Origin: Azadirachta indica
Lineage: Eukaryota > Streptophyta > Magnoliopsida > Sapindales > Meliaceae
Direction of reading: 5' to 3'
Assembly (NCBI GenBank): GCA_022749755.1
Contig: CM040440.1
Coordinates: forward strand, 6,249,269-6,313,268
Length of the DNA: 64,000 nt
Both the position numbers and the translations under genes were made by a program. This document shows, one piece after another, positions 35,001 through 48,300 of this stretch. Below the pieces are notes generated by a model. It saw only the letters and a program-made list of their open reading frames with translations. It searched no databases and was not told the DNA's origin. The stretch's first letter is position 1; each line of letters begins with the position of its first letter.

Positions 35001-36905
35001 CTAGAAGATTCTTCAGCTGCCAAGCCAACAGAAGAGACTTGCTTGCAAACAGGATCGAGGGAGCTTGGAGTTTCCGCACTGTTATTCAGTATTAATAAAC
35101 ATGTAAAGGACAATCCAAATGAGGAAGAGGGCAAGACTTCTGGTGAAGCTTTAAAATTAGATAAAGAGAAGATAAAATGTGTAGATTCTTCCTCGGAAAG
35201 TAAGGCAAATATGGACCTAACAGGACCGGCTGAGAGAGGTTATCTTGAATCTGAGACAAGTGAAAAGGCTTTCCAATCTGAGGCAGTAATTCATAGTCAT
35301 GAAAAACCCACTGAATCAGAGGATGTTGAAATCAAGCATAAACATCAAGATGTGGTTACTGACGTGACTGAAGAAGATCAGTGCAAGAAAACATGTGAAT
35401 CAAATGAAATCACAGAGAATAAAGTTTCAAAAGAAGAGGTAAGAGGCAATACTTTGACGCATTTTCTTTCTCCTCATTGAGTTGTTTGATTATTGTTTAT
35501 ATATTTGGCGATGTGACTGATAACAGATCCCTGAAGAAAAGGAAGTTGCCGAAACACGTCAACCAATTTCCCTTGGTGAAGAAACGATGAATAAGAGCCT
35601 TCAAGAACAAGGGCTAAAATTTGAAGAGTATAGAGAAGATGGGACAGATGATGCATTTAAAACCACAGTGAATGAAATTCAGCATGAAGAGGTTAGAGAA
35701 GAGGACCAGACTTGATTTATTTTCTTTTCTTTTTCTTTCTTTTGATTTTTCCTTTCAATAATTCCCCTCACGTAAAAGCTGAATCGTTAATATTTAAACT
35801 GCCATTTGCGGAAACTGAAAAGGCAACTGCAAGCAGTAACATTAGAGAACAAGTTGCTGCTGAAGATACAAGTTTTGAGGATTCAGACCAAGCATCAGTT
35901 GAGAACAAGACTATAAAAGAGAGCTTTCCACAGGAGTTTGAGGGAAAGGATATTGAGGATTCAGCAAATAAATTGGAAGCGGAAAATCAGGGAGAAGAAC
36001 GCAACTTTGGAAGTGGCAAACTAGAAGTCACAACTCCAAGGGATGAGGTCAGTTTACAGTTTACCCTCCTTGCTCTGCCATTAACATATTTTCTGAAAAA
36101 TATAAATAAAAAACAATTACAAAAAAATAGGAAGAAGAAACTAACTTTCAGCTGCTTTATTATAATCTTGTAGCAGGAGTCGAGTATGTATATATCAGAG
36201 AAAGAAAGTGACAAGCAGCCCACAAAAGATGGCGAGCTCACTCAAGAAACTCGTGAAATAAAGGAAAGCTCCTATGCAACAAATGAGAAGCAGATTCCAA
36301 CTGAAGCAGATCTCATTGAGCGGCCAGCCACAGTGGTTCAAACTGGCAATGAGCATGCTCCACCGGTGGGACAGGAAGGAATCATAGAAACCCCCCGGAA
36401 AGCTGAAACTGGAGATCTAAAACCTGGAGATTCTAAAGGGGTTCATTCAGAAGCAGAAGTTAAGCATGGAGGAGAGCAGATAACAGATTGTTCTGGGGAA
36501 GAAACAACAGAAGGGCCTGTATTGGTGGATTCAGCTAAGCCTTCATTATCTGACCTCCTTCAAAGATCCAGAAAAGAAACTACTCGAGGGGCTAAACTTG
36601 TCAGCCAAGAGATAGATCCAACACAAGAGAATGAAACCGTAAAACCAGAAGTCATTCAAGTCAAAGAAGCAAAAAGGGATGAAGAAAAAGAAGAAGAGGA
36701 TGGAGATGAACATAACAGGACAGACTCTGCTTCTGATGCCCCTGTTATGGTCGAGGCCTCAAAAGATATGGATGTTAAGGCTGCACATAAGAAATCTCAT
36801 AATATATTATCAGGGGTTGGGTCAAAGGTCAAGCATTCAATTTCAAAGGTGAAGAAAGCCATCACTGGTAAATCTTCTCATCCAAAACCAGTGTCACCAA
36901 AATGA
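20073..36905 (+). CDS. Giant acidic, repetitive, disordered protein (25 exons, ~4,276 aa)
   Basis: I assemble exons 20073-20117, 21222-22640, 22806-23256, 23388-23581, 23689-23952, 24046-24534, 24776-24901, 25008-25427, 25523-26167, 26274-26396, 26500-26655, 26737-26895, 27041-27544, 27652-27777, 27869-28024, 28107-28268, 28389-28550, 28847-28960, 29052-32405, 32595-32786, 32889-32999, 33099-35438, 35527-35691, 35823-36047 and 36177-36905. The joined frame is open throughout (12,831 bp). All introns are phase 0 except intron 3 (phase 1). The start is MATEAEIPESIISVT. The protein is dominated by Glu, Lys, Ser and Thr, has no signal peptide, membrane segment or catalytic motif that I can see, and is presumably disordered or coiled. 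The C-terminus is basic (GVGSKVKHSISKVKKAITGK) after a conserved-looking SLSDLLQRSRKET. Plant genomes label such genes 'titin-like' or 'neurofilament-like' only because of composition. Function is unknown. Least certain boundaries: starts of exons 5 and 24. A polyadenylation signal aataaa lies at 37093. Confidence 0.82.
24660..24775 (+). mobile_element. Possible tRNA-derived SINE remnant in intron 6
   Basis: Intron 6 of the giant gene is longer than its sister introns and contains gatcaagtggtctgtg followed by tttgaatcccctct, which resembles A-box and B-box tRNA promoter elements of plant SINEs. There is no A-tail or clear target duplication. Confidence 0.25.
25895..26167 (+). repeat. Internal duplication within exon 9
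   Basis: The end of exon 9 contains two adjacent copies of about 46 residues, each starting ADKTPC(P/L)TEEGTSQD and ending in the (M/A)(T/K)EEV type end that forms the exon border in sister exons. The copy junction reads EEVNADKTPC, so an exon end and its donor-like gtgaat are now internal. This explains why exon 9 is 141 bp longer than exon 13. Confidence 0.8.
29220..31700 (+). repeat. ~110-residue tandem repeat array inside exon 19
   Basis: Exon 19 (29052-32405) encodes seven to eight degenerate copies of a unit of about 105-115 residues. Each unit has the same order: (E/K)DSDSAS.TVVTE.K.LQEAEPE, then VESVVPASEE, then ETKETT.E.V, then KPE(D/E)T..LG.KRD, then IPTVA.KAGETNEG and finally KETEEEIKEKEE. 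One copy (near 30620-30670) is shortened and one carries an extra half unit (31340-31430, EIKEKEDI twice). Third-position similarity between copies is high, indicating recent unequal exchange. Confidence 0.88.
33660..34700 (+). repeat. Second, unrelated tandem repeat family inside exon 22
   Basis: Exon 22 (33099-35438) carries copies of a unit with blocks ES(Q)(T/I)VGKP(D/G)Q.PTN.DDN, then ENEA.EN.(R/G)ADEVE, then IKVVADT.YESKG. It alternates with a unit reading VEKMDQI.T.....AQ(E/K)(D/E)GVTVE.PKADEV, then YESNGQ(D/E)TE.SA.EIP. Two to three copies of each are visible and they are distinct from the exon 19 unit. Confidence 0.75.
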
Positions 36906-37189
36906 AGTTTATGAGGAATTGCCTGCAGTTAGAAACAGGAGGCAGCTTGTTAATGTAAAATACTGTATGCATTGTGCAATAGTTTGTTCTTCTATTGATT
37001 TCACCAAGTTTTGAATGTAGTGTTAGTGTGTGTGTGAAGAAATTTTTTTAATCATTTGGTAGAAGAAAAGGAATTGTTGTATGATTGTAGTTAATAAAAT
37101 TTTAGTGACGCTGAGAATTTTGCAGTCATGATTATGTTTATTAGTGCATGATATTTTCTTAAACGAAAATTTTTTTATTAAAGCTTCGG

Positions 37190-38130
<941 letters not shown>

Positions 38131-38611
38131 CCAATCGGAATACGAGAGAAGAAAGCTGCTCGCCGTGCACAGGACAATGGCCGAATGAGACACTTAAACA
38201 ACATACTTCTGGAAGGCACTGCAGACCGTGTTTTTAACAGTGGCCGATTTTATTTATTTGACTGGTGTTGGGGTTTCTTTTTTGAGTAGGATTTATTATT
38301 CATATAACTTTTATGAGATGGATAATGATCGATCTTCGAATAAAAGTCGTCACTTTTGATGTTACATCACAGAGTCCCAGAGTCCCAGAGTCCTTGTTAT
38401 TTTAACCTGTGATTCCAATCGCAGATATAGATTAATAAATTCATATATATTTGATCAAAATTTTAGCCAATTACAGCTAGCACTGATTTCAATTGTCCAA
38501 CTAAATGTTAAGCAGATATTACAATAAAATAAAACAAAACAGGAAAGAAATTAAATGATGACAATATATAACTTGAAGCACAAGCAATGCAAAATTCTGG
38601 ACTGGGAGTCT

Positions 38612-41600
38612 TTAATTCTTCTTAGAAGATTTCTGAGCCGATTCAATGGTTTTCTTCCGCTCCTTGAGCAGATAAACGTGTGCTCTCTTTCGCTCTTGAC
38701 CTTTCTGAAAATTAAACAATACAAATTTAAGATATTAATATGTCAATCATGAAGTTGGATGATAACCAAACACCCAAGCAATATCCTGTAATACGCCAAA
38801 CAAAAAACTGGCAAGGACACAACCATCTACAAACTAAAGCTTAAAATTTAACAAGTACTTCATTTAAAAGAGAAAATGTTTTTAACTGCAGAAATGTCCG
38901 CAATACTTGTCACAATCACTATTTTCGGTTCAACTATACAACCTTGCAACTTGGCAAAAGTAGAATTCTGAAAGTGTACCATTTTACGTTCTACGAAGTG
39001 GAATTATTTCATAAGTTACCCACGAACAGCTAAAGACAAGTCTAGAATTTAAGGGCCTGTTTGTAACTACTATGCTTCAACTTAATTTTGAAGGCACAAG
39101 TCTAGAAACTAATGTTCATCATCCATCCAATCATTTACTCTGACATACGACATCAGTTGTGGATAAAGATCACAACACCTCAATCCCAGGTTGAACAACA
39201 GAAACACATGCAACTTTAACAGCACAACATGCCAAAGGAGTCACAAAAAATCAACAAAATTACCTTCATGGCTTCATAAAGCCCCCTCTTTTTGCGTGAC
39301 ATCAGAAGTTTTGACATATCTGCAGTATCATTGGAAATTTGTTGCATATCTGGGAGAGACTCCTCCCTAGTCCCCATGTCCTCCTCATCAGATTTCTGTT
39401 TATCCAAATCTGAAGCAGATGAAGAATACTGGATACCCTGAAGTTCCATCTTTAATTCATCATGATACTGCTTCTCAAGAGTCATCATCTGTGTTGATTT
39501 AGAATGTGATAAAATCAGCGGATGCGGTAATGAACTTAACCCAAAAATGAAAAAAAACAAATGACAGCAACATTATCCTTATGGAGAAAAACAAAATTCT
39601 ACATTAACACGCTAGCCATCATGACTCCAAAAGTAGAAATTCTATGGTCAAATTTCATTCTAGCAAGTAATACTGTGCCAATAGAAATGCATGCAATACA
39701 GAAGTGAGTGCTAAAAAATAAAAGGTAAGGAGAAAACAACCATAGAACAAAGAAAGGATTCAAAAAAAGGTTGGCCTGAAAGGTTATTTCTGTTGATGCC
39801 AACAACCAAGAAAATAAGCTACTCAGTACACATACCTTCTGCTTTCTCTCAGCGGCTTCAATTGCTTCTGCTCGGCTGATATAACCTTCAGCCAACAAAT
39901 TTTGGGGATCATCCAAATCTTCTTTTCCCACCCCAGGAATTGGAAGGATTTCATTTTCGGCAGCAGCTTTCAACCTTTTAATTGTTTCTGCGTACTCAGG
40001 AACATAACCTTCTGCCTCATTATCAACAAAAGGTGAGAGATGCGGTGGAGGAACCCTGCCAACAATGCAAAAGGTGTCAAACATTGATATTATAAAACAT
40101 GCACTTTTTCATCTTTGTGAAAACAAAGAGCACCAATTCCAGGATGAAATCATCCCAGTGGATAGAGAAATCATAGTCAAGTGTTGGACACTTATGAGAG
40201 AAAGAGATTTTGAGACTGATCTTGAAGATTACCTTCCAATCATATAAGCTTCAGTTGGCAAAATAATCCGTGCATTTACACAATCATAAACCCACTGTGG
40301 TTGGACATATTCTCTCGACAGGTATACATGACCCTGAGTTGGCCTGTCAACAATCTACAACAAGAAAAAGAAGTGACTGTGTTATCCCAAAAGCACATTT
40401 CAACAATTTACAAATTGAATGTTTGATGGCCAACCTGATAAGTAATACTCTGATCAGCTTCACTGAAAGGAGCCCCTTCTCCCTCCCAAGAAACAATACC
40501 ACCAAAAGCAGGGATGACAAAAAGCAACGACTCTCTTGGAACCTGAATATAGGAAAGATTAGTTATTCCGGTGCAGGAAAGAACAATAAATGATAGGAGC
40601 ACCAATGAACTAAAGTTTTAGAAAGGCCAAAGAAAAACAAATGGAAGACAGAAAAGAATCAACAATTACAGTGATCCTAATTGTGAAAGCCTAAATTTTA
40701 TGTCCTAGACATGTACATTTGTACAAATAACAGAGTCCTAAATGTGAAGAGGTGACATGAATGTGATCTTCAATACGAATGAACTAGTTCCAAAATGGGA
40801 AGCCATCAAATGAATGTGCTCACAAAATAGCCCCAGGACTATGGAACAAGGGATTATCCCCAACCTATGCCGAGGTATTCATAGTGACTCTCAAATATTG
40901 CAAAACAGAATGAGATACAATGAGATAGAATGCAATAAGTTTCAAATACGACTGCAAATCCAAAAAAATATATAACAACTAGCTCCTACATAATGGCGCA
41001 AGACACATCACTATACAAGGAATATCAATCTATCAATCTCACCTCACGACCCAAGAAGAATTTCATGTTCTTGAAGAGATTCTTACACTCCTTTGTATCT
41101 TGATCCTCTTCATTTTCATCACCAGCACCTTTAACAAGTTGCATCAGTGCACCAGGTTCATTCGAAGGAAGTTGATGTTGAAGTTGGGCAAGTCTGAGTT
41201 CAGCTTCCTCTAATTGTGCCACCTCAACTTGGTCAGAGGGTCCAGAGTTAGCATCAAAGTATCTTGAAAGTGCATACAGTTCTGCAGAATACAAGAAACA
41301 CTTAATAATATTAACATCCACTGAAGAAAAAAGGTCCTGGAGCACAAAGTTACATGGACAATAAACAAAGAAATTGTCCACACCACTTGAAGTTGGGTGT
41401 AAGTGATAAGCAGGAAATTCACTCCAAAAGAGAGTTAGATACAGAAAGGGAAAGAAGAAGAAATACCTGCTGCTGAAGCTTCCAACCGAGGATCGAGAAT
41501 GGGTGGATATTTTACGTTTATAGAATGATAAAGTTTAAAGTTCACAAAGGCAAGCAGAGTCTGCACCCAAATCACAACAATGAGAAAACTAGAAAATTAG

Positions 41601-44103
41601 TAGTTAAAGCCGAAATTTGGTGAATGTTAATGTTTAAATGATTTTTTGGCAAAGAAAACCATAAGATATCAGGAAGAAGATCCAAAACGTGCTAATCAAG
41701 AAATTTAACTGATATTTTGCCAGTACCACCATTCAAGTCATAATAGATCTTCATCCATTCCCCACTTTCTCATTTTTCTCCTTATCTCAAGAAACTTTCA
41801 ACGCTTCTCTTTAGCAAAAATACTGCTATTTACCAACACATCAAGCTTCACCATGTAACTATGTTCACAGAACCCTCCCAATTTCACAGCAATCCATGCC
41901 CAAAGAGCATATAACTAAACTTCAAAAACCTCAAACCAGAAAGGCTATCTTAATGCAAAAAATGCACACTAATCAGTTGCACCAATCAGTTGCACCAAGA
42001 ATGTCATTAAAAATGACAATGAGGAAAGAGTGGCACTCAGTATCTCTCTCAGACACTAACCTCATAGAATTCCAAAAATGTTAGCAAGACATCGTAGACT
42101 ACATCATCATCAGGCAAAACTTGTTGCATCCCATGAGGTGTCAGCCATGTAATTTTTTGACCCTCAACCTCAGCCTATATCATGAACAAAAGCAAGTTTA
42201 TGTATACAACAATGAAAGCTTCCACATGATACACAGTGAAAAAAATGCTATGGTGAACATCATGTTACAATACCTGGTAATATATCCCTTTCACAGAAAT
42301 GAAAACCTTTCGCAACTGATGAGTGCGAGCAATGTAGGCTTGCCATTCATGACTCAATCTAGCAAAACGGTCCAACATTCAATACAGAAGGTCATGAGAT
42401 ACTAAACATACATGATGTATCATCAAATGAACAGAACATATTTGAATATCACATAAGCTCCAGAATCTTTTTCCTGTTTTCTCTTTAATAAAAAAGAAAA
42501 AAAGAAAAAAAGAGGCACTAACTTTCGACAATTATGAACACGCTTGACTTCAATTCTCAGCCTGTCGCTGGCAGGTAATGCAGCGAAAAGGTGCACCAAC
42601 GTGAGGGGGTCATCCAAATCTCTGAGTGCATCAACGAAGTGTGGATATCTACAATCCCAACCATGACAAACAGAGGTTGTCAGGAACTTGCAATGGTGGT
42701 GGTGCTAGTGATTGTTTTTGTTACAAGGAAAATTATACAAGTATATTAGCAAACCTCTCCAAAACAAGTCTGTCTAGTTTGATTTCAGGTTGGCGCTTTA
42801 GCAGAATATCTGCGAGTTCCTTGTTTTTCTTTGCCTTGGCTTTAATTACCTTCTTTGTGTATGTCCTCTTTGCTCGCAGCGCATCAAGTATTGGATCGTG
42901 TCGAATGAATGCAACATCCTTCAAGTGATAATATGTCTGGTGATTTCCTCTGAACTTCTTCTTTGGCTCTCGCGGGAATATACCTTTGTAAATACATAAT
43001 TTCCTACAATAACCAATAAAACAATGAGCACACTCTATTTTACCCTACCATTTTCCGCAAAAACAAGCATACAGGCAGCTTGCTTCGCCACTCCAATACA
43101 TACAGATGAATCAAAATCAAGACTGCACATGGCAGCAAGCAATTCAACCATAGAACTGGAGTTATGTTCTTTAGAAAGGTCACGAATTGATGTCACAAAT
43201 TCCATTAACTCAAACAACAACGTTCTAGTTTCATGCAACCAACAAAGAATAAATAAAAAACTGATGTCTTTTGAAGTTATAGCTCATAATCTTGAACCTA
43301 AGAAATGTTACCATGCATTGGAACAAAATATTAAACATCAGTCCAGCCATGCATGATCCATTGACGCTGAGCTAAAATACAGGTAGATTCCATTGGCTTC
43401 GAAATTTGTCAAAAACATCCCCTAAAATTCTAAAAGAACATAATATAGCTTCTTTAAAATTCATCGAGCAACCTCCCAGAGTTTCAGAAAGTTTGTCAAC
43501 ACCTTCAGCTAGAAAAAGCTCAGCCACCGGGATACAGGCCAGCGTAGGTCAGTGATATTATCCATTAGCACACCGTCAGTTGCCAACAAAAAGAAAAATG
43601 CATAGCAATATTAGACTAAATAACAATCTCCCAACTCTGACTACGAAGCATATCAACATTGACGAATCGTTAAACACATCATTCAAGACTCCACTCTGTC
43701 ATTATTTTGCTAATTAAATTAAAGGAAGAAATATTGAACATAAGAAATTCTCAAGGAAACCTCCAATTCTAGCAAGTATACAAACTTTATTTCATTACCT
43801 TGGTCAAATGGTTGTGTGATTTTCAAAACAACGCAAACCCCTAAAAACAGAGACAGAGAAAAATGCAAAGTGAAGTAAGAGAGACGTACCTGAAAAGCTT
43901 TGTATTGACTTGAAGGTGTTTTAGGGCTTGTGACCTGGTGATGTATCTAGCAGCGTTTCCTTCTTTCTTCTTTCCCTGGAAAATTCGAGCGAAAATCAAC
44001 GGGAAAGCACGACAAAATCCAGAAATTCTGGAATTAAAATATTTTTTTAAAAAATATTGTGTCGTTATGGAGAACTTACGGGAGGTCTGTAGTGCTTCGG
44101 CAT
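38612..44103 (-). CDS. PES: Pescadillo homologue, ribosome biogenesis (13 exons, 594 aa)
   Basis: Exons on the minus strand are 44103-44080, 43975-43890, 43003-42755, 42648-42523, 42358-42274, 42174-42061, 41560-41467, 41281-41043, 40542-40435, 40354-40233, 40055-39836, 39488-39264 and 38704-38612. Phases agree at every junction. The product begins [20 protein letters not shown], the hallmark Pescadillo/NOP7 N-terminus. The Pescadillo domain (about residues 5-290) includes [29 protein letters not shown] and [25 protein letters not shown] domain follows at about residues 335-420 ([42 protein letters not shown]). The C-terminal third is acidic then Lys-rich ([20 protein letters not shown]), fitting nucleolar targeting. 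In the PeBoW complex with BOP1 and WDR12 it matures 27S/32S pre-rRNA for the 60S subunit. Length is usual for plants. A telo-box sits just upstream. Confidence 0.96.
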
Positions 44104-44172
44104 GGCTGCAAGAGAAGCTTGGGTCACCAGGACTGAAAATGGAGGCCGATCAAGGAATTATCAATAGAGGGC

Positions 44173-44180
44173 TAGGGTTT
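44173..44180 (-). promoter_or_regulatory. Telo-box in PES promoter/leader
   Basis: On the minus strand it reads AAACCCTA, 70 bp before the PES start codon. Telo-boxes are common in promoters of plant ribosomal-protein and ribosome-biogenesis genes, which fits PES. Confidence 0.6.
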
Positions 44181-45317
44181 TAGCTAAAACCCGTCTATTC
44201 TAAGAATTTTTAAAATGGATCGGGTAAATGGATTCGGGTTGAGTCATGGGTAAGGGGGCGCTTGGTAGTTTGTTTTGGGTTTGTATATAGAGCTGAAAAT
44301 TAAACTAATATAAAAATTTAAGCTGTTCTTTTGTCTATTAGACCTCAGTTTTTAAAATTACAATTCCATTTTATACGATATAAATTTTCAATATAATTTG
44401 AAAATATTATATTTTATCATCTTACTAGTCAAAATGACTTTACTTTTACCATTAAACAATTCGTACAAAATTCTCTAGTTGTTTATTCTCATTAAACCCT
44501 TAAGATTTGACAAAAATGCTACTGATTCATCGGAGTTGGAATAACTAAATTCTCATGATAAGTATTTATATTTAAAAAATTATCATTTTCAATAATATAT
44601 GAAATGATATATTATTTATAATAATTGCTGTAAAATCACACATTAATAATGAATTAATGTAGTCAATGCATTCACATTCACCGCATAAATTGAGATTGTT
44701 CTAATTTTTTTTTTACTCAAGAGAGGGAGAGAGAGAGCAAAGGAATGATCTCCACCGGTAAGCTGTAATCAGAAAGATAAGTTTGGAACGCAAATTGAAT
44801 TTTATTTGTACGTGTAAATTTATTGGGGCACCATTTAGCTCGGCCAAACTACCACATAAATATGTAGCAACTTCAATGTCAACACGCCTAAAACTTATAG
44901 GAATGATACATAATCATACAAATTATAAATTACAACTTAACAACATAAATTTTGATGAATTAACAATATAATCAAATTATAGACGGGGAAAATATATGCC
45001 GTCGGTGCCAAGAAGTTCCCACTCAAAGCTCTTGCTATGGACTGAATAATCAAATTTGTCCACAAAAATGTTCTGTGCAGATTGATCATTTCAAGGTTGA
45101 GAATATATGTTGCATTACAAACAAGGAGCAAATGGCATCCACAAGGTGCTGAGTAGATACGCGAACTGTTCACAAGAAAGACGTGTTAGCCAAACAAAAG
45201 GTGGAAGTTATCCATAGTTTGGAATACTTCTCAAAGATCATAAGCTAAGAAATGCATTTTAGTTGTGAATTTTGAACAGAGATTGAGAACAAAACTGGGA
45301 AAAGACCATTCGCCAGG
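44181..45317. other. Intergenic between PES promoter and MKK3 3' end
   Basis: AT-rich, with a GA-rich stretch at 44719-44740. The part near 45000-45317 is probably the MKK3 3' UTR. No other gene is visible. Confidence 0.5.
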
Positions 45318-48300
45318 TTAGTCGTTGTCTTGGGTAATATAGAGCTCTTGTTTAGCTATAAAGTAACGCCCAATGTGGTTGCCGGGTTCCATGATAAACT
45401 GTTCTTGAAATGTACCCATTCTTTGACTGGAAATATCGATTGAAAGATCTTTAAAATTTGGCAAGCCTTCTACTTGTACACCATCTCCACATATAAGGAA
45501 CTGATTCCCCGTGATAAAAGATCCTGATACTCGAATTGCAACTCCATCTTTACCATGAGCACGGCACTGAAGCTTTTCCACAACATGTACTAATCTTTCA
45601 GGAGGCCAGTCACCAGCTAATGTTCTTCGAATGTTCGACAAACTGACAAAGATATCATTTGGACCAACAAATTGTTTCCCAGAGAATCTAGAACAGGAAA
45701 AAAAATTGTTTTAGTAGAAATAAAGACCAAACAAGCAACCCAAAAGTCATCCCAACTAATCAGTTTCATACTTCTCGGAGATCAAAACCATGATGTCCTT
45801 GATTTTGGGGCAAACTTTTGAGAAGCCCAATCTTATGAAAACTGACATCATCAATGAAAAATCATAACCATTTCTCTTTTTTACAACCACTAAATGTCCA
45901 GTTAATGAAAATAATGAAAAAGTCAGTAGTATATCTGCATTATACAATACCTAAAAGTTGAAGCTTCATTGTATAAGGTCCTTGAATGTTGCCAATGTTC
46001 ATCCGATCCATCAAAAAGTAAGTAATAGTGTATTGCCAGCATCTGGTCATTCAAACAAAAGTCGAATCAATTGAACACATAAGTTATTATCCCAGCTACC
46101 TTCTAGTGTTGGTTCAAAGCTTTCAAATTTTAATTGTAGCGATGGCTAAGAGCTCCTACTGAACAACATGCAAATTAAGGTAAAAGCATGAAAGTGGCTT
46201 AAATTCAAGGAAATCGTGCATTGCATTTTCGCTAGGATAGTAGTTTTCAGATTCACTCCAAAGAAAAATGAAAAATATTACTTTCCTACACATGGCTTAC
46301 TATGGGATATGAACTTATGATTACAATCATAGGTTAGACTAATTGGGTGTTCTTTCCCCTTCATATAAAATAGTCTATAGACCACCTGACATAACTCTAT
46401 TACTGTAGAATGATCTGACACCAACTGGTTTCACTCAATTTAAATACAGTATGACAATGTGTTCGTTCATTTATCAAGCTATCAAAAAAATATAGTTGCT
46501 TCTTGTTTTGACAGATGACACACATGCATAAACAAAAATATGTTTCCAAACACACGCATGAGTGCCAAATACTCACATCTGCCAAGTCCTTCATCCTTTG
46601 CGTTGGATCAAATACACTGCAGACAAATGCTGTTAAGTCCACATTTGCATCCTCATATTTTGTGATAAATGGGTGTGAAAGAAGCTGCAGTTATTCAATA
46701 CCAGTTTAACAACATAAAGTATGAATGGTCATCACATCAGTCCATAAAGGATGTGAAGTTTCACATGCCTTTCAATCAACAATGAAAATGCATACAATGA
46801 TTAAGCACTAAATTGTTTCTTGCAACATAATTTGACACATTCAAAGCACGGAGACTTGTTTCTGCATGTTGTTACATGCTGCATAGAATAATAAAAGGAT
46901 GAAAATGGCCTATATAACATGGGAGCATTAAACAATTCCTAAAAATAGAGGATGTTCACTTCAATTATAGAAATAATAAACTCGCCCAAAGTTATTTATC
47001 ATGCTTGAGTAGGTCTGATATCTAGCAGCATAGCAAGACAAAGCCCAAATTGATCAAAGAAAAAGACAATTCCATTTTGGACATGTAAGGCAATTGTACT
47101 TGGCAAATAATTTCTTCTGTGCAAACTATTCTTCTAAAGGTTTAATGTTTCGGAAATTGATGTATAATATCTTCACATAGTTTAGAGAACCAATCAAAAT
47201 TACAACTCCAAAGCCCAACGTTAAGGTTAATGTAGGTAGATGGTTATATTGCATATGCTGGCACTTAGCCAACCTTATATGCAAAGATCCATTATGTTGT
47301 ACGTGATATAATCCAGCAAGTTTATTAAAATCCCAAATATACTTATTTTTGTAACCTTTCCAAGTTGATGCACAAACAAATGAATTTTTCATCCTATCCA
47401 TTGAAAATTCTAGAGGAGGTTCCAAATTCCACAAGCAAGTTGTATTTTGTATTTTTATGCCCTTCTCTTACCTGCTCTGCTGTAGGCCTAGCCTCTGCAT
47501 CCTTTTGCAAGCAAGCATCAACAAATGAACAAAATTCTGGTGAAAAGTCGTGTTTTGATGGTGATGGTGATGGATCCTCCAAGATCTTCCCAACAATAAA
47601 GGGGAGTTACAAATTTAAGGGACAGTTTGTCAACTAAAAACTATTTTGTTTAGCAAAAAAGAAAATAAAAATACTACCTGCAACATCAAATTCACAGGTC
47701 CTTCATTGGCTATATATGGAAATTCTCCTGTGCCACATTCGAAGAGAGCAAGACCAAGGCTCCAGATATCAGCAGGATAAGAATAGCTTTCATTTCGAAT
47801 TCTCTCAGGTGACATGTATGTAACGGTTCCAACAAAAGTAGCACACTGGTATATGACATTTGGGAACATGTTCTCAGCAACTTTGACACATTTAAGATGA
47901 TATCTCTATGTCAAAGTAAAACTTTAAAGTAACTACCATCAATGCAAATTAGCAGATTACAGAAAGCAACATTCAATAATAAATTAAAACTATAACTAAC
48001 CACTGCCATTGAATTATCTAGGCCAGCACTTATACCAAAATCTGTAATTTTTGGCTCGCCCTTGAGATTTACAAGAAGATTTGCTGGCTTGATGTCTCTG
48101 TGAACTAAATGTCTAACTCCATGCAAGTAGTTTAGTCCCTTGACAAATCACATAAGCGAAAATGTGAACTTAGTTCGAAGATATACAACATAAGCTTACA
48201 AACTCTTTAAACTTCAGTAATAAGTAAAACAAAATTGAAAGAAAAAATGTCTTTTTACCTGCAGAAGCTTTTGAAACATAGATGAAAGAACTGGTTCTGG

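Noticed and set aside
45756..45947. 63-residue frame in MKK3 intron 8
   Set aside because: Conserved NTF2 sequence continues correctly from exon 8 to exon 9 when this is removed; the frame is intronic.
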